Shown: piece after piece, positions 60,913 through 64,000 of the stretch
How the letters are laid out: every line of letters starts with the position of its first letter
Position numbering within the stretch: the first letter of the stretch is position 1
DNA from: Mesorhizobium sp. L-2-11
Lineage (GTDB): Bacteria > Pseudomonadota > Alphaproteobacteria > Rhizobiales > Rhizobiaceae
DNA: 64,000 bases
Assembly: GCF_016756595.1 (NCBI RefSeq)
Contig: NZ_AP023257.1
Location: 3,426,001-3,490,000 of the forward strand
Reading direction: 5' to 3'
Translations under genes and position numbers: made by a program
Notes under the pieces: generated by a model
Told to the model about the DNA's origin: nothing
The model's database searches: none
Seen by the model: the letters and a program-made list of their open reading frames with translations, nothing else

Positions 60913-60936
60913 GCGAAATTCCCGATTAAAGCGACA
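60913..60936. repeat. 24-bp direct repeat, right copy
   Basis: GCGAAATTCCCGATTAAAGC then GACA: 22 of 24 positions match the copy at 58561-58584. Confidence 0.6.
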
Positions 60937-60951
60937 CAGTGCCCCTTAACG

Positions 60952-61269
60952 TCAGACGTGCGGCACGGATTCGCCGAGTGGCCGCACCGCCAAGCGCAGG
61001 CCCATCGTGCGAAGGACGGCATTCAGGCTGCGCAGCTCTGGGTTCCCCTTCTCCGAAAGGGTACGGTAGAGTTGCGTGGGGTTCAGCTCGGCCGACTTGG
61101 CGACGGCGGGCACGCCGCCGAACGCCTTGATCATTTGCCGGAGCGTCACCAGCAGTTCGCCTTGGTCGCCATCCGCAAGGATTGCGTCGAGCGTGGCAGC
61201 GGCCGTCGCCGGATCGTCCCGGAAAAGATCGGCCATTGCGTCGTCATGACTGCGGTCTTTCATCGTCAT
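60952..61269 (-). CDS. HigA-like addiction-module antidote (COG3636 type, orphan)
   Basis: 105 residues from ATG 61269 (61263 possible). DDAMADLFRDDPATAAATLD, then the HTH-like MIKAFGGVPAVAKSAELNPT and QLYRTLSEKGNPELRSLNAV, ending LGLRLAVRPL-like MGLRLAVRPLGES. This group partners short RelE-like toxins (COG3657) encoded upstream. Here only the toxin's last ~30 residues remain upstream, cut by a miniature repeat. Confidence 0.8.
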   Translation of the reverse strand: MTMKDRSHDDAMADLFRDDPATAAATLDAILADGDQGELLVTLRQMIKAFGGVPAVAKSAELNPTQLYRTLSEKGNPELRSLNAVLRTMGLRLAVRPLGESVPHV

Positions 61270-61342
61270 TGCTCCTTCTATCAGTACGGTTTTGCCAGTC
61301 GCGCCAATAGTCACACGCCCGATCGATGTCGGCGAGCCGGCG
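61244..61342 (-). pseudogene. C-terminal stub of a COG3657-type toxin
   Basis: In the frame overlapping the antidote start the minus strand reads RRLADIDRACDYWRDWQNRT and then DRRSNDDERPQS stop. ADIDRA-YWRDW is the usual C-terminus of the toxin that partners this antidote. Upstream of about 61340 the sequence is the inverted-repeat element, so everything before the last helix is gone. Confidence 0.5.
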
Positions 61343-61630
61343 CTGCCCCTCATTGCCCTGCCGGGCATTTCTCCCCGTATAGTTACGGGCAGAAAGAGCC
61401 TGGCCACCGCGGCACACATCCTCCAACGCTGACAATTGGCGAAAATCGTCGAGATCGTCCCTCTCCCCGTCACTATACGGGGAGAGGTCGCCGGCAGGCG
61501 GGTGAGGGGCAGCGCCAACCGGTCGATAGTGGCGGCGAGCAGGGTTCCTGGAATTGTTGAAGCCGGCGCTGCCCCGCATTGCCCTGCCGGGCATTTCTCC
61601 CCGTATAGTGACGGGGAGAAAGGGCTGGCC
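61339..61630. repeat. Miniature inverted-repeat element plus an adjacent half copy
   Basis: Intact copy 61339-61516: ends GGCGCTGCCCCTCA / TGAGGGGCAGCGCC, with internal CTCCCCGTATAGTTACGGGC and CTCCCCGTCACTATACGGGG. Half copy 61564-61625: CGGCGCTGCCCCGCATTGCC and CTCCCCGTATAGTGACGGGG. Same family as the element split by IS481 at 43.4 kb. It fills the gap between the TA stub and dinB. Confidence 0.8.
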
Positions 61631-61666
61631 GCAACGTCCCCGCATTGGGTTCCAAACGCCAGACCG

Positions 61667-62983
61667 TTAGTCCTCGATCGGCTCTGGCGGGGGGGCGTTG
61701 CGGCCCTTGCCGAAGGTGTAGCCGGTCTCCACCGCCCTGCGGCCGAACTTGTCGCGCAGCGTGTCGATGGCGCCTTCGGCCATGGCACGCTTGCGAGACT
61801 GGATATCGACGAGGTCGGGCGGATCGGCCTTTTCGTCATTCGAGAGGTCGCTGACGCCGATGCCGAGCAGCCGGTATCTGGTGCCGTCCGCCTCCTTGCG
61901 CAGCAACTCGAGCCCGGTCGAGAAAATGCGGTCGGCCAGCCGTGTCGGGTCGCCGAGTTGCCGGTTGCGGGTGCGGGTCTTGAAATCCTGCGTTTTCAGC
62001 TTGAGCACGACGGTGCGCCCGGCAATGCCGGATTTCTTCAGCCGCCCTGAGATTTTTTCCGACAGCGCTCTCAGCACCGAAATCAATTCCTCGGGGGAGG
62101 CGATGTCGGTGTCGAATGTGTTCTCCGCCGAGACGCTTTTCGCATCCTGGTCGGGGTGGACGCGGCGGTCGTCCTGGCCGCGTGAAAGATGGTAGAGCCG
62201 GTCGCCCATCACGCCGTAGCGGCGCATCAGGTCGCCGCGTTCCATGCGCTGCAACTGGCCGACGGTGCGGATGCCGTCGCGCTCAAGCGTGGCTGCGAAG
62301 GCTTTTCCGACACCCCAGATCAGCGTCACCGGCTGCTCGGCCAGAAAGCCGGTCGCCTCGGCCTCGCCGATCACCGAAAAGCCGCGCGGCTTGCGAAAGT
62401 CCGACGCCACCTTGGCCAGGAACTTGCAGTAGGAGAGGCCTGATGAAACGGTGATGCCGATCTCTTTCTCCACCCCCAACGCAAAGCGCGCCAGCACCAC
62501 CGCCGGCGGCAAGCCATGCAGGCGCTCGGTGCCGGCAAGGTCCAGAAACGCTTCGTCGATGGAGAGCGGCTCGACCAGCGGCGTCAGCGCCTGCATCATG
62601 GCGCGCACCTCGCGGCCGACGCGTCCGTATTTTTCCATGTTAGGCGGGATGACGACCGCTTCCGGACAGGCTTCGAGCGCCTTGAACATCGGCATTGCCG
62701 AGCGCACCCCGTGGATGCGGGCAATGTAGCAAGCGGTGGAGACGACGCCGCGCTTGCCGCCGCCGATGATCAACGGCCGGTCCTTCAGCGCCGGGTTGTC
62801 GCGCTTTTCGACCGCCGCATAAAACGCGTCGCAATCGATATGGGCAAGATGCAGCCGATAGAGCTCCGGGTGGCGGGCAAGCCGCGGACTGCCGCAGCGC
62901 TCGCAGCGCCGTGCTGCACTGCGCTGAAAGGCCAGGCAGTCGCGGCAAAAACCGTGATCGGGATTGTTGACAGGAGCCGCCAT
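61667..62983 (-). CDS. dinB: DNA polymerase IV (Y family) with N-terminal zinc ribbon
   Basis: 438 residues from ATG 62983 (62995 possible). A leading CxxC...CxxC pair (C13, C16, C27, C30) forms a zinc-ribbon-like extension absent from E. coli DinB. The polymerase core has [20 protein letters not shown] and the catalytic [12 protein letters not shown]; thumb [20 protein letters not shown]; little finger [20 protein letters not shown]. Error-prone lesion bypass is expected. This zinc-ribbon form is common in rhizobia. Confidence 0.93.
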   Translation of the reverse strand: MAAPVNNPDHGFCRDCLAFQRSAARRCERCGSPRLARHPELYRLHLAHIDCDAFYAAVEKRDNPALKDRPLIIGGGKRGVVSTACYIARIHGVRSAMPMFKALEACPEAVVIPPNMEKYGRVGREVRAMMQALTPLVEPLSIDEAFLDLAGTERLHGLPPAVVLARFALGVEKEIGITVSSGLSYCKFLAKVASDFRKPRGFSVIGEAEATGFLAEQPVTLIWGVGKAFAATLERDGIRTVGQLQRMERGDLMRRYGVMGDRLYHLSRGQDDRRVHPDQDAKSVSAENTFDTDIASPEELISVLRALSEKISGRLKKSGIAGRTVVLKLKTQDFKTRTRNRQLGDPTRLADRIFSTGLELLRKEADGTRYRLLGIGVSDLSNDEKADPPDLVDIQSRKRAMAEGAIDTLRDKFGRRAVETGYTFGKGRNAPPPEPIED

Positions 62984-63063
62984 TGTTGCGAACATAAAGA
63001 GAACAAAAGCAATGGTACGTCAGGACGGACGCCACGACAAGGCAGTGGGCCGGGAGAGAGTTC

Positions 63064-63639
63064 GTGAATACGACCATAGCGCCGCTGGTGCCCGAGCTTT
63101 GGGCGGATTTTGAAGATCTTTTCGGCAAGCAGGGCGCCTGCTACGGCTGCTGGTGCACACATTTCCGGCTCTCGCCGGCAGCGCGCCGCGCCAGCAACCG
63201 GGAGCGCAACAAGGACCACATCAAGGCGCGGATCGAGGCCGGACCGCCACCGGGCCTGCTGGCGTTCGAGGATGGCAAGGCGGTCGGCTGGATGCAGATC
63301 GGCCCGCGCGCCGACGTGCCCGAATGGAACAACAAAGGCAGGGGCTCGGCGCCGGTCGATCCCGCCGACGCCACCGATCCGGGCATCTGGGCGATTTCCT
63401 GCTTCTTCATCCGCGTCAAGGCGCGCGGCAGAGGGATAACGCACCGGCTGGTCGAAGGCGGCATCGAATTTGCTCGCCAGAATGGCGCTCGGCTGGTCGA
63501 GGCATGTCCGATCGACCTGTCGAAGGATTCGCGTTCGATCGGGCTGTTCGTCGGCTCGTCGCGGGTCTTCGAGAAAGCCGGTTTCGAGAGGCTGGTCGAG
63601 CGCAAGGCGGGCCGGCCGCTGATGCGATTGGTGCTTTAG
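63064..63639 (+). CDS. GNAT-family N-acetyltransferase
   Basis: 191 residues from GTG 63064, divergent from dinB with 80 bases between starts. The GNAT acetyl-CoA region is AISCFFIRVKARGRGITHRL followed by VEGGIEFARQNGARLVEACP; the N-terminal part has the Cys-rich CYGCWCTHFRL. I recognise this Cys-rich GNAT subgroup as widespread; substrate unknown. Confidence 0.85.
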   Translation: MNTTIAPLVPELWADFEDLFGKQGACYGCWCTHFRLSPAARRASNRERNKDHIKARIEAGPPPGLLAFEDGKAVGWMQIGPRADVPEWNNKGRGSAPVDPADATDPGIWAISCFFIRVKARGRGITHRLVEGGIEFARQNGARLVEACPIDLSKDSRSIGLFVGSSRVFEKAGFERLVERKAGRPLMRLVL

Positions 63640-63781
63640 CCAACGCTGCTGTGCGCGCCGCTGTCGCTCTGCGGCGGCCGAACTTTCGTGGTCGGCCTGC
63701 ATCGTCAGATGGTTGACGCCCGCCCGGGAATAAATCCGGCTGCGGCCCGTTCCTCCTCGGATTTTTCCATGGAGGCCATCG

Positions 63782-64000
63782 ATGTTTCATTTTTCCCAGA
63801 CCTCTCGCTCTTCCCAGAAGACCTCTCGCTCGATCCGGTTTTCCTGTCGGCCGGAAGATCATGGCGTCATCGCGCCGCCGGTGGCGGCCAAGACGGTCCT
63901 GCCGGATTGGTTCCGCAAATTGCCGCCGGTCGATCAGCAGCAAGCCTCGGCCACCAACAATGGCCTGACCGTCAAGCGCTGCATGCCGTTTCTCGACGCG
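63782..64000 (+). CDS. Hypothetical protein (partial, runs off the right edge)
   Basis: 73 codons from ATG 63782 with GGAGG 8 bases upstream, open to the window end. Polar Ser/Arg-rich start (FHFSQTSRSSQKTSRS), then AAKTVLPDWFRKLPPVDQQQ and LTVKRCMPFLDA. The latter part looks like the conserved start of a rhizobial protein family of unknown function (possibly DUF6065). No signal peptide. 63640-63781 shows nothing beyond its ribosome-binding site. Confidence 0.6.
   Translation, partial: MFHFSQTSRSSQKTSRSIRFSCRPEDHGVIAPPVAAKTVLPDWFRKLPPVDQQQASATNNGLTVKRCMPFLDA

Overview
The window looks like chromosome of an alphaproteobacterium of the order Hyphomicrobiales (Rhizobiales), most probably Mesorhizobium or a close relative. 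The evidence is high GC content, strongly rhizobial gene sets (glpX, recJ, alaC-like aminotransferase and hom in a row; pccA; dnaE; parE; a gcvTHP operon with a tandem glycine riboswitch; phaC) and several families of short palindromic repeats that I associate with Mesorhizobium genomes. The genus is an inference from gene content and repeats, not from a marker search.

Layout. 0-5.3 kb is an accessory block: the start of a lipoprotein gene, a secreted Cys/Gly-Asp/Gly-Ser repeat protein, then three same-strand genes (predicted alpha/alpha-toroid enzyme, ATP-grasp ligase, FemAB/BcsL-like acyltransferase fused to TPRs). 5.4-7.6 kb holds a DUF2332 protein and an alpha/beta hydrolase. 7.7-9.06 kb is a graveyard beside tRNA-Glu: a small ribbon-helix-helix-like gene, a frameshifted SNF2-type helicase fragment and terminase-like phage remnants. 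9.2-30 kb is mostly core: a murein-peptidase-like lipoprotein, phaC, aminotransferase, hom, glpX, recJ, a patatin phospholipase, hisI, folE, a NifU-like scaffold, yidD, a class D beta-lactamase, thrS, an acyltransferase, nitroreductase/flavin reductase and a maoC-citE pair. 30-43 kb holds a DUF2336 protein, parE, a membrane diguanylate cyclase, gcvTHP, and a Tat-exported molybdoenzyme with its cytochrome b. An IS481 element sits inside a miniature repeat at 43.4-44.8 kb. 45-54.2 kb is core again (glutathione-dependent formaldehyde dehydrogenase, pccA, dnaE, an O-methyltransferase, an ion channel). 54.4-61.6 kb is a second accessory zone: a metallo-hydrolase whose tail is rewritten by an IS630 insertion, an older IS630 corpse, two EamA exporters, two decayed toxin-antitoxin loci and a decayed WYL regulator, partly bracketed by 24-bp direct repeats. 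dinB, a GNAT gene and the start of a further gene close the window.

How genes work together. hom makes homoserine for Thr/Met, thrS charges Thr, and gcvTHP cleaves glycine under riboswitch control. phaC and pccA/citE/maoC belong to acyl-CoA and storage-carbon metabolism. folE and hisI are adjacent pterin and histidine pathway genes. dnaE, dinB, recJ and parE are replication and repair genes. The least explained parts are the 0.2-5.3 kb block and the operator-rich but toxin-dead TA remnants at 58.6-61.3 kb. All calls are by eye from sequence and translation; no database search was run.
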